Assembly (NCBI GenBank): GCA_003259005.1
Contig: QLII01000001.1
Location: 8,485,001-8,549,000, forward strand
DNA from: Spirosoma telluris
GTDB lineage: Bacteria > Bacteroidota > Bacteroidia > Cytophagales > Spirosomataceae
DNA length: 64,000 nt
Direction of reading: 5' to 3'
The position numbers and the translations under genes were made by a program. The first letter of the stretch is position 1, and each line of letters opens with the position of its first letter. A model generated the notes under the pieces. That model saw only the letters and a program-made list of their open reading frames with translations, ran no database searches and had not been told where the DNA came from. Below, piece by piece: positions 17,938-27,911 of the stretch.

Positions 17938-18651
17938 TTACACTAATTCGTACTCAGTCAACATCGTCTTGACAGTGGCGATGTCGTTGAACATCAATAG
18001 ATCAATAATAGACAACCAGGGGACAAACTCAGTGCGACCGTCGCCCCGGTTAAACTGCGGATACTCGATCTTCCTGGATTTTATGAAATTCAAGTCGATG
18101 CCTGCCTGGGCAAAGGTTGGTTTGTCATACAGTTCTGTACCGCCAATCGGATTGATGTAGCGTTGGGCGTTTTCCTGCCGACAGATGTCCAGAATTCGCT
18201 CCTGTGCTTTCAATTCCCCATTGTTATAAATCGTTGACGATTGTACCAGTCGGGTTGTAATGCCCAGATATTGGTTTAGTTCGACAAGGCTAAAATGGAC
18301 CAAATCGGCGATTGAATCAGTCGTAAAATTGATGATTTTTTCGGTTAATGGCATCACCGTTTGATAACAGGGCGCTTTCCGATAACCCTGTTCAATTGTC
18401 TTCAGCAATTTACTTCGCCATTTTGGATCATCGGCCAAGTGAACCTCATTGATTCGTTTGTTCTGACTGGCATCCTTCAAAGGAACCGTAAACAGGTGCT
18501 CCTGTCCATTGATGAGCAGTCGATTACGATTAACCCAGCCTCGATTAATAAAGGCCACATCGTCGTACAGTACAAATGTATCAACAGCGTTTATCAACTG
18601 CATATAGCCAATGTAAGGCAGAAAATAGGGCTGCATGATAGCAAGAGTCAT
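17938..18651 (-). CDS. WbqC family protein
   Basis: 237 residues matching the WbqC-like family throughout: IMQPYFLPYIGYMQLINAVD at the start, LYDDVAFINRGWVNRN, FTVPLKD, and INPIGGTELYD near residue 165. The family is recurrent in O-antigen and amino-sugar loci, and a thioester or acyl-transfer related role has been suggested, but the reaction is not settled. Its position between an aminotransferase and an acyltransferase supports a part in acylating an amino sugar. Confidence 0.85.
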   Translation of the reverse strand: MTLAIMQPYFLPYIGYMQLINAVDTFVLYDDVAFINRGWVNRNRLLINGQEHLFTVPLKDASQNKRINEVHLADDPKWRSKLLKTIEQGYRKAPCYQTVMPLTEKIINFTTDSIADLVHFSLVELNQYLGITTRLVQSSTIYNNGELKAQERILDICRQENAQRYINPIGGTELYDKPTFAQAGIDLNFIKSRKIEYPQFNRGDGRTEFVPWLSIIDLLMFNDIATVKTMLTEYELV

Positions 18652-18671
18652 AGGCTAGGGTAAGCAGCAAT

Positions 18672-18759
18672 AGGCGAGGAGCGAGGTGCGAGGAGTTACT
18701 GATGCGTTTATAGTCTTGCCTTGGCAACTCCCAATTCCTTACTCTTTACTACCTGCTCC
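18672..18759. repeat. Degenerate palindromic element, GCGAGGAG word type, overlapping a stop codon
   Basis: The left arm (18672-18700) has GCGAGGAGCGAGGTGCGAGGAG. The right arm (18723-18759) is a loose complement, and its outer part encodes the last residues (GAGSKE) and TAA stop of the membrane protein gene. GCGAGGAG also appears in the ligA element at 59541. Confidence 0.5.
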
Positions 18760-20841
18760 TTTTTTTAGTTTTCTTAAATAATAATCTTCAGCCGGTACGA
18801 TCATAGCGGCCCGCAGCGTTGTGTCTGTTCCTAAGCGCAAATCGCCGGGTTGAGGCTTAATAACACTTTTGTCAAAAAAGAGATAATCAGCTTCTTTTGG
18901 AATTGGTTTTAGTCCCTTTTCAAACGGATTGATGGCAATAAGTCGACGTGATAAATGTGGCCCGTAGAGTGGGTACTCATAGTCGTCGTTGATCGTAGCT
19001 AACGCAACAGTTGCACTATCGGGCACTAACTCGTCGAACCGTTTATAAGGAATGTAGGTATCTGGTCGACCAATGGTCATTTGCTTGATTCGATCGGACT
19101 GGAAGGCCGATTGAAAGGCTCGCCCATCCGGAGCCGTCCAGGCAAATGGTAAATCTCGGGTGTTAAAGAATATACATAAGATGGCGGACAGGCAACCCAA
19201 GACGGTTATTAACCCGACATAGCTTTTCCAGATCATTCGTCCGGGAGAATCTACACTTGTTCGTGGATGCAGAAATAAAAGCGCCAGAAACATGATTCCA
19301 AATAGGCCCGTTTCGATGAAATATCGGCCTTTGAATGGGTCGTAGGGTGCTGAGTAGGAGAGGGCTGCAAAATGAAGCAGCAAGGCTATTGCCAGAAAAA
19401 AATGAGGGGTTGACCGAACATAACCAATCAGTACCAGAACGAGCAGAGGCAATATAAGGCCAAACCCAAATACACCCCAATACGGATTGGCATTATAGAA
19501 GACAAACTTTCGGTCGAAAGCGAAGGGCTGAATCGAGAAATCCGTTTCTTCATCTAAGCGTAAATGCAGTTTATCTTCCAGAACCACGAGGGGTTTCCGC
19601 ATGGTATGATTGATTTCTGCCCCAATAGCCAGATTTCGGATACCATCTAAATTGACATGGTCGTAGCCATAACGGACCAGATTTCGACTACCCTGTTCTA
19701 ACAGATTCGACAATGATCCTGCCCGCTCAACCGACTGATGTTTTAACGCAGTTGGTGGCCCAATTGGATGACCAAATACTTCGATATTTTTAAGATAACC
19801 CGTCGGAAGGGTCCACAGACAAACGCCAATACCTATGGCCGCTGCCAGTCGCCAGGTACGCCCAACTGTAATGGCCCAGGAAGGTGATAGAAAAACGGTG
19901 TAAATCATGATAACAAACACCGAGGGCAAGAGCAAGGCGAATGTGATCTTATGCCCGAACGCGATGCCGAACGCCATTCCTGCCAGATACAGATACCGAC
20001 TGTCTGGTTGTGATGGTGTGCCAACGTTCTTTGGTTCAGCATTTCTGTAACTAAAGAGCATGTATAACAGTACACTCAGGTAAGCCGTCAGGACAATATC
20101 CGTTTCGGTAGTGAGGGACTGCATTAAAAAATCGGGCAACAAGGCGTAGGTCAATGCACAGAAGAAACTTGCCGACAGTCGATTCTGGCCAATACGCTGC
20201 ACGATACCAAATACGGCAACAATGGCCGTCCAGTAACTCAAGTGATGAATAAACTTAAAGCCATTCTCGAAATGGCCCGTCATCAGAAACGAATAAATCT
20301 GAAGGGTGCAAACACTTTTTGGGTAAGTATCGATGTTCCAGTTTGTGCCCCCAAAATGGCGCATTGTACCTCGTTGCACATATTGCATAACCCGGTTCAG
20401 GTGGCCGGTCATGCTGTCCCACTCATTTGGGACGGTGAAAAGCACGAGCAGAAGATTCGTAACCGCAAGTAGGGCTAGTGTTCCGAATAAGATAGCGAAG
20501 AGAAACCGGGAATAGCCCGATAAGCCACTGAACCATTCCCGACCTGTTTGCCAGCGTTCCCGAATAAGAGGGACTACTGAAAAACGCTCTTGTTTGACCA
20601 ACCGACTTAACACGCCACTAAGTATAGTAGCCGTAATAAATACGGAACCAGCCCAAACCGGCGTATTCGCTGTCAGGTACAGTGCTGATAAACTAAAGCC
20701 AGTCAGAATTACACTACCAACTCCCAGAAGAAAGGTGGTCAGCCACCACTCGGTCAATGACCGACGAGCGATTCGCGTCGAAAGCTGACCGACATAAAGA
20801 ATAAACAGAAAAAAAGAAAGAAGATAAATTAGGGTCATCAT
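18739..20841 (-). CDS. Large polytopic membrane protein, probable GT-C glycosyltransferase
   Basis: 700 residues with about twelve membrane helices and a soluble C-terminal tail. After the first helices comes a long periplasmic-type loop with VPNEWDSMTGHLNRVM, an acidic motif in the position used by GT-C enzymes, and then NWNIDTYPKSVCTLQIYSF. The family is common in Cytophagales and otherwise uncharacterised. By topology and context it probably uses a polyprenyl-phosphate sugar to modify the glycan. Two adjacent ATGs (20841 and 20838) can start it. The first overlaps the TAA of the aminotransferase by one base, indicating coupled translation. Confidence 0.65.
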   Translation of the reverse strand: MMTLIYLLSFFLFILYVGQLSTRIARRSLTEWWLTTFLLGVGSVILTGFSLSALYLTANTPVWAGSVFITATILSGVLSRLVKQERFSVVPLIRERWQTGREWFSGLSGYSRFLFAILFGTLALLAVTNLLLVLFTVPNEWDSMTGHLNRVMQYVQRGTMRHFGGTNWNIDTYPKSVCTLQIYSFLMTGHFENGFKFIHHLSYWTAIVAVFGIVQRIGQNRLSASFFCALTYALLPDFLMQSLTTETDIVLTAYLSVLLYMLFSYRNAEPKNVGTPSQPDSRYLYLAGMAFGIAFGHKITFALLLPSVFVIMIYTVFLSPSWAITVGRTWRLAAAIGIGVCLWTLPTGYLKNIEVFGHPIGPPTALKHQSVERAGSLSNLLEQGSRNLVRYGYDHVNLDGIRNLAIGAEINHTMRKPLVVLEDKLHLRLDEETDFSIQPFAFDRKFVFYNANPYWGVFGFGLILPLLVLVLIGYVRSTPHFFLAIALLLHFAALSYSAPYDPFKGRYFIETGLFGIMFLALLFLHPRTSVDSPGRMIWKSYVGLITVLGCLSAILCIFFNTRDLPFAWTAPDGRAFQSAFQSDRIKQMTIGRPDTYIPYKRFDELVPDSATVALATINDDYEYPLYGPHLSRRLIAINPFEKGLKPIPKEADYLFFDKSVIKPQPGDLRLGTDTTLRAAMIVPAEDYYLRKLKKGAGSKE

Positions 20842-21944
20842 TAAACATCTTCACTAATGGCAACCACGGCTTCATTAACAAGCGCGGCAATTCGGTCGAT
20901 ATCTTCTTCGGCCAGATCTGGATACATGGGCAAACACAGCACGCGTAGCGCCACGTCTTCTGAGATGGGGCAGGGCTGTTCGGCTCCTGTGACCAGCGCA
21001 AACGGCAGTGTATTCAGGGAGGGGTAAAAGTACCGGCGGGGTACAATGTTCTGAGCGACCAGCGTTTCCATCACACGCAGTAGCGTTTCTTCCGAGTCGA
21101 ATACAACAGGATAATAGGCATAATTATAAATTACCCCAGGAGTCAGCGTAGGACGGGTAATTCGCGTAAAATCAAGCCGACTATCATAATAGTTAAATCG
21201 CTGTTTCCGGGCAGCAATCAGGTCAGGCACTTTGGGCAGCACACACAAACCCATTGCGGCATGAAACTCAGAGTTTTTGGCATTGATACCCAAACCGAAA
21301 TAGGTATCGTTTTTATGGCCGAAGGAGCGGTAGTGATGTAATTTCTCGGCTAGAGCATCGTCATTTGTAACAATGCAGCCGCCTTCAACCGTATGAAACA
21401 CTTTGGTGGCATGAAAACTACACGTACTGATATCTCCATAGCTAAGAATAGAATTGCCCTTATAAGTAGCTCCGAAGGTATGCGCAGCGTCGTAAATGAC
21501 TTTCAGATTATGTTTTTGTGCTATCGCCTGGATTTGCTCAATCTGGCAGGCATTACCGTATACGTGTGTGGCCATAATGGCCTCCGTATTTTCGGTAATT
21601 AGAGACTCAATTTTGTCCGGATCAATATTGAAATCATCTGGACGAATATCGGCAAAAATGGGGGTACAACCTTCCCAAAGAAGCGCGTTGGTGGTGGCAA
21701 CGTAAGAGAAGGGAGTTGTGATTACTTCTTTTTTGATATCCAGCACCTTAAGGGCCATCTGGAGGACAATGGTGCCGTTGGTGCAGAATTTCAGGTGCTT
21801 TACGCCCAAAAATTCTTTCAATTGCCCTTCTAAGTCGCGCAACAGGGGCCCGTCGTTGGTCAGGTGAACGCGTTCCCAGACACCTTTCAGAAGGGTAACA
21901 TAGTCCTCAAGATCGGGTAAGTACGATTTGGTTACGTTAATCAT
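20841..21944 (-). CDS. DegT/DnrJ/EryC1/StrS family sugar aminotransferase
   Basis: 367 residues. This PLP enzyme of the sugar aminotransferase family shows D152 in IYDAAHTFGA (contacting the PLP nitrogen) and the Schiff-base lysine K181 in SFHATKVFHTVEGG. TTPFSYVATTNALLWEGCTPIFADI is the standard N-terminal region. It converts a dTDP- or UDP-4-keto or 3-keto sugar into an amino sugar using glutamate; the form of the sequence is like FdtB/VioA/DesV-type enzymes, but regiochemistry cannot be read. With the acyltransferase at 17192 and the formyltransferase at 896 it forms the amino-sugar branch. Confidence 0.88.
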   Translation of the reverse strand: MINVTKSYLPDLEDYVTLLKGVWERVHLTNDGPLLRDLEGQLKEFLGVKHLKFCTNGTIVLQMALKVLDIKKEVITTPFSYVATTNALLWEGCTPIFADIRPDDFNIDPDKIESLITENTEAIMATHVYGNACQIEQIQAIAQKHNLKVIYDAAHTFGATYKGNSILSYGDISTCSFHATKVFHTVEGGCIVTNDDALAEKLHHYRSFGHKNDTYFGLGINAKNSEFHAAMGLCVLPKVPDLIAARKQRFNYYDSRLDFTRITRPTLTPGVIYNYAYYPVVFDSEETLLRVMETLVAQNIVPRRYFYPSLNTLPFALVTGAEQPCPISEDVALRVLCLPMYPDLAEEDIDRIAALVNEAVVAISEDV

Positions 21945-21967
21945 TAGTCAGTTATCGGTAAACAGTT

Positions 21968-21997
21968 ACCCGTTAGTACTATTCACTGATAACGGGT
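21968..21997. repeat. Short inverted repeat overlapping the wzt stop codon
   Basis: ACCCGTTA (21968-21975) and TAACGGGT (21990-21997) are perfect complements. The right arm encodes the last residues (PVISE) of Wzt, and the TAG lies in the loop. TCAGTTATCGGT just outside repeats a similar word. Confidence 0.45.
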
Positions 21998-23232
21998 TCC
22001 AGCATTTTGGTATGAAAAGGAAATTGCGGACGAACGTAGCCTGGCCATTTGCCGTACCAGGCGATTCCTTCGCGATAATCCTCGACGTCAAAGGTAATGC
22101 CTTCTTCCATTACATAGAGTGGCGTAACCGTATCCTTTACGATCATTATCGAAATGGTATAAGAACCATCGTTCAGGAAAAAGCCTGGAATGGTACATTC
22201 AGCGGCAATCAATCCTTTGCCATACGGCTGGGATAGCGTTCCAATGTTAAAAATACATTCACCTGTAAGTGAATTGAGGTGCAAACTCAAATTAAGGTTC
22301 GCATGATCCATTTGATTCCAGAATTCAAACTGGAACTTCATAGATGTTCGAACATCAATATGGGTCAGATTGTCCTGATAATCAGGAATTAACTCAATTC
22401 GGCGAACACGCACCAGATCATTACCCGGCGCTTCTTCGGGAGTATCCCATTGACGAAGCAGGCGCGTTTTTGCTACTTTACTTAGATATGAGGCAATCAC
22501 CTGATTTGTCTCGCCCTGTTCGATCAGACGACCCTTTTCAAAATAAAATGTCTTATTACAAAGGGCTTGCACAGCCGTCAGGTTATGGCTGACAAAAATG
22601 ACGGTTCGTCCACTGGCTGAGTTATCCCGCATTTTACCCAGGCTCTTTTTCTGGAACTCTGCATCACCAACGGCCAGCACTTCATCGACAATCATAATTT
22701 CAGGGTCCAGGTGAGCTGATATGGCAAAGCCTAACCGGACATACATACCTGATGAATAGCGTTTGACAGGCGTGTCCAGAAATTTCTCGACACCGGCAAA
22801 GGCGACAATCTCGTCGAATTGTCGCTTGATTTCACTGCGACTCATGCCCAATAAGGAACCGTTCAGAAAGATATTTTCCCGACCGGTCAATTCTGGGTGG
22901 AATCCCGTCCCTACTTCAAGCAAACTAGCCACCCGCCCCCGGATACGTACAGTACCAGTTGTGGGTTGAATAATCTTGCTCAGAATTTTGAGCATCGTTG
23001 ATTTGCCTGCCCCATTATGCCCAACCAGACCTACGCGGTCGCCCTGTTCGATCGAAAAATTTACGTCGCGCAAGGCCCAGAACTCCTCGTGGGTGATGGC
23101 ATTCTTTGTCTTTTGGCCAAACATCGACCGGAGATTTTCCGTCAGAACATCGCGCAACGTGTTAGTGCCCTTGCCCTTCTGGTGGTCAATGATGTATTGT
23201 TTACTTATATTTTCAACAGTGATAACAGACAT
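21979..23232 (-). CDS. wzt: O-antigen/polysaccharide ABC transporter ATP-binding protein (Wzt)
   Basis: 417 residues in two parts. Residues 1-~240 form the ATPase with Walker A GHNGAGKST (71-79), signature YSSGMYVRLGFA, Walker B EIMIVDEVLAVGD and the SHN switch. Residues ~250-417 form the extra beta-sandwich of Wzt_C type, which in studied homologues recognises the chain terminus before export. It pairs with Wzm encoded immediately downstream in coordinates, and together they export lipid-linked glycan across the inner membrane. The presence of the C-terminal domain suggests a capped or terminally modified glycan. Confidence 0.92.
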   Translation of the reverse strand: MSVITVENISKQYIIDHQKGKGTNTLRDVLTENLRSMFGQKTKNAITHEEFWALRDVNFSIEQGDRVGLVGHNGAGKSTMLKILSKIIQPTTGTVRIRGRVASLLEVGTGFHPELTGRENIFLNGSLLGMSRSEIKRQFDEIVAFAGVEKFLDTPVKRYSSGMYVRLGFAISAHLDPEIMIVDEVLAVGDAEFQKKSLGKMRDNSASGRTVIFVSHNLTAVQALCNKTFYFEKGRLIEQGETNQVIASYLSKVAKTRLLRQWDTPEEAPGNDLVRVRRIELIPDYQDNLTHIDVRTSMKFQFEFWNQMDHANLNLSLHLNSLTGECIFNIGTLSQPYGKGLIAAECTIPGFFLNDGSYTISIMIVKDTVTPLYVMEEGITFDVEDYREGIAWYGKWPGYVRPQFPFHTKMLEPVISE

Positions 23233-23240
23233 AGGCTACA

Positions 23241-23331
23241 ATTAGTCGATAGTCGATAGTCGATAGCCATTGGTCAATTATGGGTAGCCATGGGCTAATG
23301 CTATTGACGGACGACTACTGACTGACTAAAT
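23241..23331. repeat. Palindromic element, TAGTCGA word type
   Basis: The left arm 23241-23272 has three exact TAGTCGA units. The right arm 23288-23331 is the imperfect complement (TGACTGACTAAAT, GACGACTACTGAC). It fills the gap between the wzt start and the wzm stop. Confidence 0.7.
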
Positions 23332-24170
23332 TAAATATCATCTACAAAGGTATTCTCTCGCTTCCGAAAAAAGTAGAGCGATAAAGCTAAACACACGGTT
23401 ACGATGCTAACAGATAAGAGTAAACTTTGCGGATTAAAATAGGCTTTTTCACCGAGTAATGACCAGCGGAATCCATCAATAATACCAACCATTGGATTGA
23501 ACCAGTAAAAGGGGGCCCACCACTCGTTTGCTTTTTCGGCAACCAGCCGACTGCTGTAAGCGATTGGACAAATATAAAAGCCAACCTGAACAATGAATGG
23601 AATAAGCTGGCCTATATCACGAAACTTGACATTGACTGCTGCAAAGAAAAGTCCGAACGCAAACGAAGCCAGTAAGGCTAAGATGATGAAAGCAGGTAAT
23701 AAAAGTAAGTGCCAATCGGGTATAAACCGATACCAGATGGACAAGAGGATAAACAAACCCAGCGAAACCAGAAAGTCGACAAAACTGACGGCTATAGAGC
23801 TTATGGGCATAATAAGCCGGGGGAAATAGACCTTAGTGACTAAGTTGGAATTCAGTGTTACGCTGTTACTGATTTGGGTAAAGGCAGTTGAAAAAAAAGT
23901 CCAGACGGTAATGCCACCTAGCACCATTAACGGATAAGGAACCCCCGGATCGGCTGGAAGCTTGGCAATCTTACTGAAAACGAACACCATAATCAGCATG
24001 GTGGTCAGGGGGCGAATAAGACCCCAGGCCGTGCCTAAGGCTGTTTGCTTATAGCGAACAGACACATCGCGCATCGACAAGATATACATCAGCTCGCGAT
24101 TGCGCCAAAGATCCCGCCAGTAATGCCGCTCAGAGCGACCGGGCTGAATTATTACTTCGTGGGTTTTCAA
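23331..24170 (-). CDS. wzm: O-antigen/polysaccharide ABC transporter permease (Wzm)
   Basis: 279 residues with six membrane segments, ABC-2 type. LMYILSMRDVSVRYKQTALGTAWGL at the N-terminus is the coupling region typical of Wzm/TagG/KpsM, and WFNPMVGIIDGFRWSLLG near residue 225 is also characteristic. It forms the export channel with Wzt. The start used here is TTG, with no in-frame ATG nearby that keeps the conserved N-terminal region. Confidence 0.9.
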   Translation of the reverse strand: MKTHEVIIQPGRSERHYWRDLWRNRELMYILSMRDVSVRYKQTALGTAWGLIRPLTTMLIMVFVFSKIAKLPADPGVPYPLMVLGGITVWTFFSTAFTQISNSVTLNSNLVTKVYFPRLIMPISSIAVSFVDFLVSLGLFILLSIWYRFIPDWHLLLLPAFIILALLASFAFGLFFAAVNVKFRDIGQLIPFIVQVGFYICPIAYSSRLVAEKANEWWAPFYWFNPMVGIIDGFRWSLLGEKAYFNPQSLLLSVSIVTVCLALSLYFFRKRENTFVDDI

Positions 24171-24231
24171 AATCAGTTTATAGGTTGGTAACAGAATCGT
24201 TTGGATAGCTAGTCAATTAATTAGCTATGGC

Positions 24232-25350
24232 TTACTCTTCCTTCATAATTGAGCGATAGGTCTCTCGTATGAAAATGATAATAATCGCAAGAATAAATGA
24301 GAGGGCAGTACCAATTTGTAAACCTTGTGTACCGAGCACTTCCCGGAATAGCGGTAGCGTAACCGGCTCGATAATGGTAAATAAAGGAGTTTCCCGAATA
24401 AGGGATAGCCGCATGTTATCAGCCTGCTGTAATGCCTGGTAATACAGAGTTGTTAGAAACGTTGAATTTCGAGTTAGCTTATTTTCCTTAATACGGGCTT
24501 GCGCTACTACTACCTGCTGATTCTGATCCATGAACTGCGCTAACTGATTCTCGGTACCACTAAGAATCCGGGCCAGCGAATCTGCCCGTGTATTGAGCAT
24601 ATCATACATCTCGCGGGTTTTTTTGGTCTGTTTCTTTTGATAATCTTCTTCAATTGTTTTGAGGTGGCGGGAAAGAAAGGTAGCCGTCAGTAATTCATCT
24701 TCCATGAAGCAACTCAGCTCCATAAATGATGATTTCCGTTCAGGTTGCTTTATCGCTATTTCGCCTTTGATCCGAGCGTAAATATCGGCCATCGCCAACT
24801 GCTCCATTTTGGTGTATTCTTCCGGCTTTTTTTCCTTCTTAAAGTAGAAGGCCCGTAACGAATCATTTTCTTCCCATTCCCGATCCCGAATGCCGCTGTG
24901 ACGGATGTAATAATTTACCAGCAGTGTGTCTTTTCCGTGAATGGTATCATGCTTCATCAAGGTTTTCTCTACAACAGGTCGTGACTGCGCATAAATTAAA
25001 AAGTTATCGCCAACGAAAATATTGGCATCGGGAGCCCCTGAACTTAGACCAAATGCCCCTGCCAGTTGGCCTAGTTCGCCAAAGCCATTCCCCGATGATC
25101 CCCCACCGAGGTTGAACATGATTGAACCTGTATACGTGGTCCTTGTTTTGTGCAGAGCGTCATAAATAAAGCCGATACCCGCACCAAGCGCTGTTAGAAT
25201 AACCAACAGTTTCCAGTTGCGCAGAAATACGTACTTTATTTGTGAAATGCGGTACAAAACGTCTTTGGGTGAAATCTGATCAGGCGGTAATGATCGGGCC
25301 GCAACCAAAGGACTCGGATTGTTTGTATCTGTTAAGTTACTAGAAGCCAT
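24232..25350 (-). CDS. Wzz-type chain-length/polysaccharide co-polymerase protein
   Basis: 372 residues. It has two membrane helices, near residues 48-66 (LLVILTALGAGIGFIYDAL) and 345-362 (IGTALSFILAIIIIFI), enclosing a large, mostly helical periplasmic domain with a coiled-coil stretch around 240-310 (KKTREMYDMLNTRADSLARIL). That is the Wzz/PCP topology. No cytoplasmic tyrosine-kinase domain is attached, so it is PCP-1-like. It is translated after the SLBB export protein and before Wzm and probably bridges assembly and export or sets chain length. Confidence 0.8.
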   Translation of the reverse strand: MASSNLTDTNNPSPLVAARSLPPDQISPKDVLYRISQIKYVFLRNWKLLVILTALGAGIGFIYDALHKTRTTYTGSIMFNLGGGSSGNGFGELGQLAGAFGLSSGAPDANIFVGDNFLIYAQSRPVVEKTLMKHDTIHGKDTLLVNYYIRHSGIRDREWEENDSLRAFYFKKEKKPEEYTKMEQLAMADIYARIKGEIAIKQPERKSSFMELSCFMEDELLTATFLSRHLKTIEEDYQKKQTKKTREMYDMLNTRADSLARILSGTENQLAQFMDQNQQVVVAQARIKENKLTRNSTFLTTLYYQALQQADNMRLSLIRETPLFTIIEPVTLPLFREVLGTQGLQIGTALSFILAIIIIFIRETYRSIMKEE

Positions 25351-25368
25351 GTATTGGAAAGACCTGTT

Positions 25369-27911
25369 TTAGTTAATCTTGGTAATCAATAGAACCGTGG
25401 TGATCAGTGTCAATAACGAACTGGCAATACCGACAGTTGACGACAACACCTGTTGAGCACTTAATGGCGTAGAGGTCCGTCGGGGAACAATGATTTCGGC
25501 ACCTGGCTCAACACGTGGGTAAACATTGAAGAACATAAACTTGCGGGTTCGATCTACAGAGCCATTGGCATACACGATAAAGGATCTCCGGCGCTGCGAT
25601 TTAGTCGTGAAACCACCAGTTTCGGAAATGTAATTCTGGAAGGACTGCCCTGCTCGATATTTTACTGTTTTTGGCAACTGGACTTCACCTTCAATACGCA
25701 CCGTTTCGAGTAATTTAGGGATACGTAAGGTATCACCTTCCTGCAACAGAATATCTTCCGATGAGCCAGGTTTCGCCAGTATCTTCTTTAGATTAATATT
25801 GATCGACTCGACCGAATTGGGAGAAATCACTTCTGCTTCGACTACTGATTTTGATGCATTATCGGCGACCTCTTCAATGGAACGTTGCTTTCGACGCAAT
25901 TCCTCGGCACTAAGTCTGACAGGCCGAACCAGCGTGGCTCCTTCTACATAAGCATAAGGCGTGAGACCGCCAGCCTGAGTGACGAGGTCTGAAATTTTCT
26001 GGTCTTTACTAATAATGGCGTAAGCGCCGGGCAGAATCACTTCGCCTGCAACCATAGCAAATGTCTGAACGGCGTAGTTGGGCGATCGTCGTACAATAAT
26101 CTGATCGAATGGCTCCAGGGTGAACGTCTTGTTCTCATCTGAATTGATCGATAAATCACGGTTGACATTAAAGCGATAGATCGTGGCAATCTGGGCAGAA
26201 GGAGAACGAGGGTCTACGTCTTTCTTCCGACGGATCACTTCAACCAGCGAAGCTGCTGCCGATTCCTTCAGACCACCTGTACGGATAAGGGCATCGTTCA
26301 GGGTCATGTTCGCCATATATGGCATATCGGTATCTATACTATTTACTTCCCCCGTCACCGAAATAGTTGCCGACTGAGCCAGTTGGAAACGTGATGGAAT
26401 GATGACCTGATCTTCGCGTTGAAGCGGAATGTCTGGTTCAGTGCCAGCCATAATGTTGGCCAGGTTGATGGAAAGATTTTCCATAGCCAGATCTTCGCGT
26501 GTCCGGCTAATGGTAATACGCCCGTAAACGCATCCCCTTTTAGTCCTTCTGCCGATGCGATAAGCTGCTTTAGCGTCTTGTTATTATCCAGCGAGTACTC
26601 GCCAGGGCGATAGACTGCTCCCTCGATGGTCAGTTTGTTTTCAAAGCGGTTCAATAGTCGTTCGATGTTAACCACATCGCCATCCTGCATGACAAACGTC
26701 TTGAATTCAGGAACAGTAACATCCATAAATTTCAATTCGCGGTCGGTTAGGCGCGTCACCTGAACCCGGCTTTTATAGGCATTCGACGTGAAATCGCCAG
26801 CGTAGAATAAGAGTCGTTCCATGGTTTCCCCTGGTAGCATTTCAAAAATATTCGACCGTTTAACAGCCCCATTAATTTCAGCTCGCTGAATATAGGTTGT
26901 AAACCGAATGTTGTCATTGTCCTGTAAGCGCAGGTCATTATGTTGAATACCACTCAACAGATAATCGTAGAGGTCGAGCGTTGCCACAACCCGATTGTTG
27001 CGAATAAGCTGAACTTTTCGAAACGAACCAATATCGTTAGGGCCACCCGCTTGATAAATCGCATTCATAACTGTCGATAACCCCGACATTGTGTAGGTAC
27101 CGGGCCGCATAGCATCGCCTGTTACAGTTACCCGGATACTGCGAATGTTCCCTAATGAAACTTCCAGAAATGTATTCTGCGCGCCATAGGACGAGTTTCG
27201 AAGGCCTACAAACTTGGCCGACATCCGGCTGATCAATCGTTCTTTCGCTTTGTCAACACTCAAACCTGACACGAAAATAGGGCCAATGCCGGACTGCCCA
27301 GTAATATAAACATAACCTTCTGGCGATACTTTTTGGGAGAAATCGCCAACCGAATAGCCATACATCTGGATGTTTAACTCGTCGCCCGGCCCAACAATAT
27401 AATTGCGGGGAGTGGCTATATTCAGATTGGGCTGAAACGTTGTTGCCATCGCCGGGTCATTGAAGAGCGAATAGCCAAACAATTTCTGCCGTCTCTCTGC
27501 CTGTTCGCGAAGTTGTGCTCGTTTGACGGCTTGTTCAGCAATTTCTTTTTCAGATGCTCCCGCGTCCAGGGTATCTCCTTTTTGTGAAAAGTCATTTCCG
27601 GTTGGCGATTGAGTCGTTCCTGGGGTTGCCGTACGCCCATTAGTAGCCCCCTGACGCCCATTCGTGGCTCCCTGACCCGTTCGTTGGTTAAGCTGTTGTT
27701 GAAGGTTGGCCGGTAGATTATTTAAATTGCCTCCTTGTTGATTAGCTCCTCCTTTAGCCGGCGCTGCTTGTATACTACCTGGTAATCCAGATGCTGGAGC
27801 TGCGCCTGCTCCAGGCGTTGGGGCTACCTGAGCCTGAGTCGTTAAGCCTACAATAGATATCAGCAGAAGGAGTAAAGTGACTCGAATTTTGCGTTGTAAA
27901 CGGGTTGCCAC
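25369..27911 (-). CDS. SLBB/polysaccharide export outer-membrane protein (Wza/BexD-like), frameshifted
   Basis: About 848 residues after one correction. Order: Sec signal (RLQRKIRVTLLLLLISIVG up to TQAQ), a low-complexity Gly/Asn/Gln region with GATNGRQ repeats, the poly-export domain (VGPGDELNIQMYGY), several SLBB domains, and a C-terminal membrane helix (VLSSTVGIASSLLTLITTVLL). It should form an outer-membrane channel for the glycan. The frame breaks at the CCC at 26521-26523; one more base gives TGRITISRTREDLAMENL and joins both pieces. I favour the GTG at 27911, which gives a clean signal peptide; an ATG at 27962 adds a second hydrophobic stretch. It is the first gene of the large minus-strand locus. 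Confidence 0.82.
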
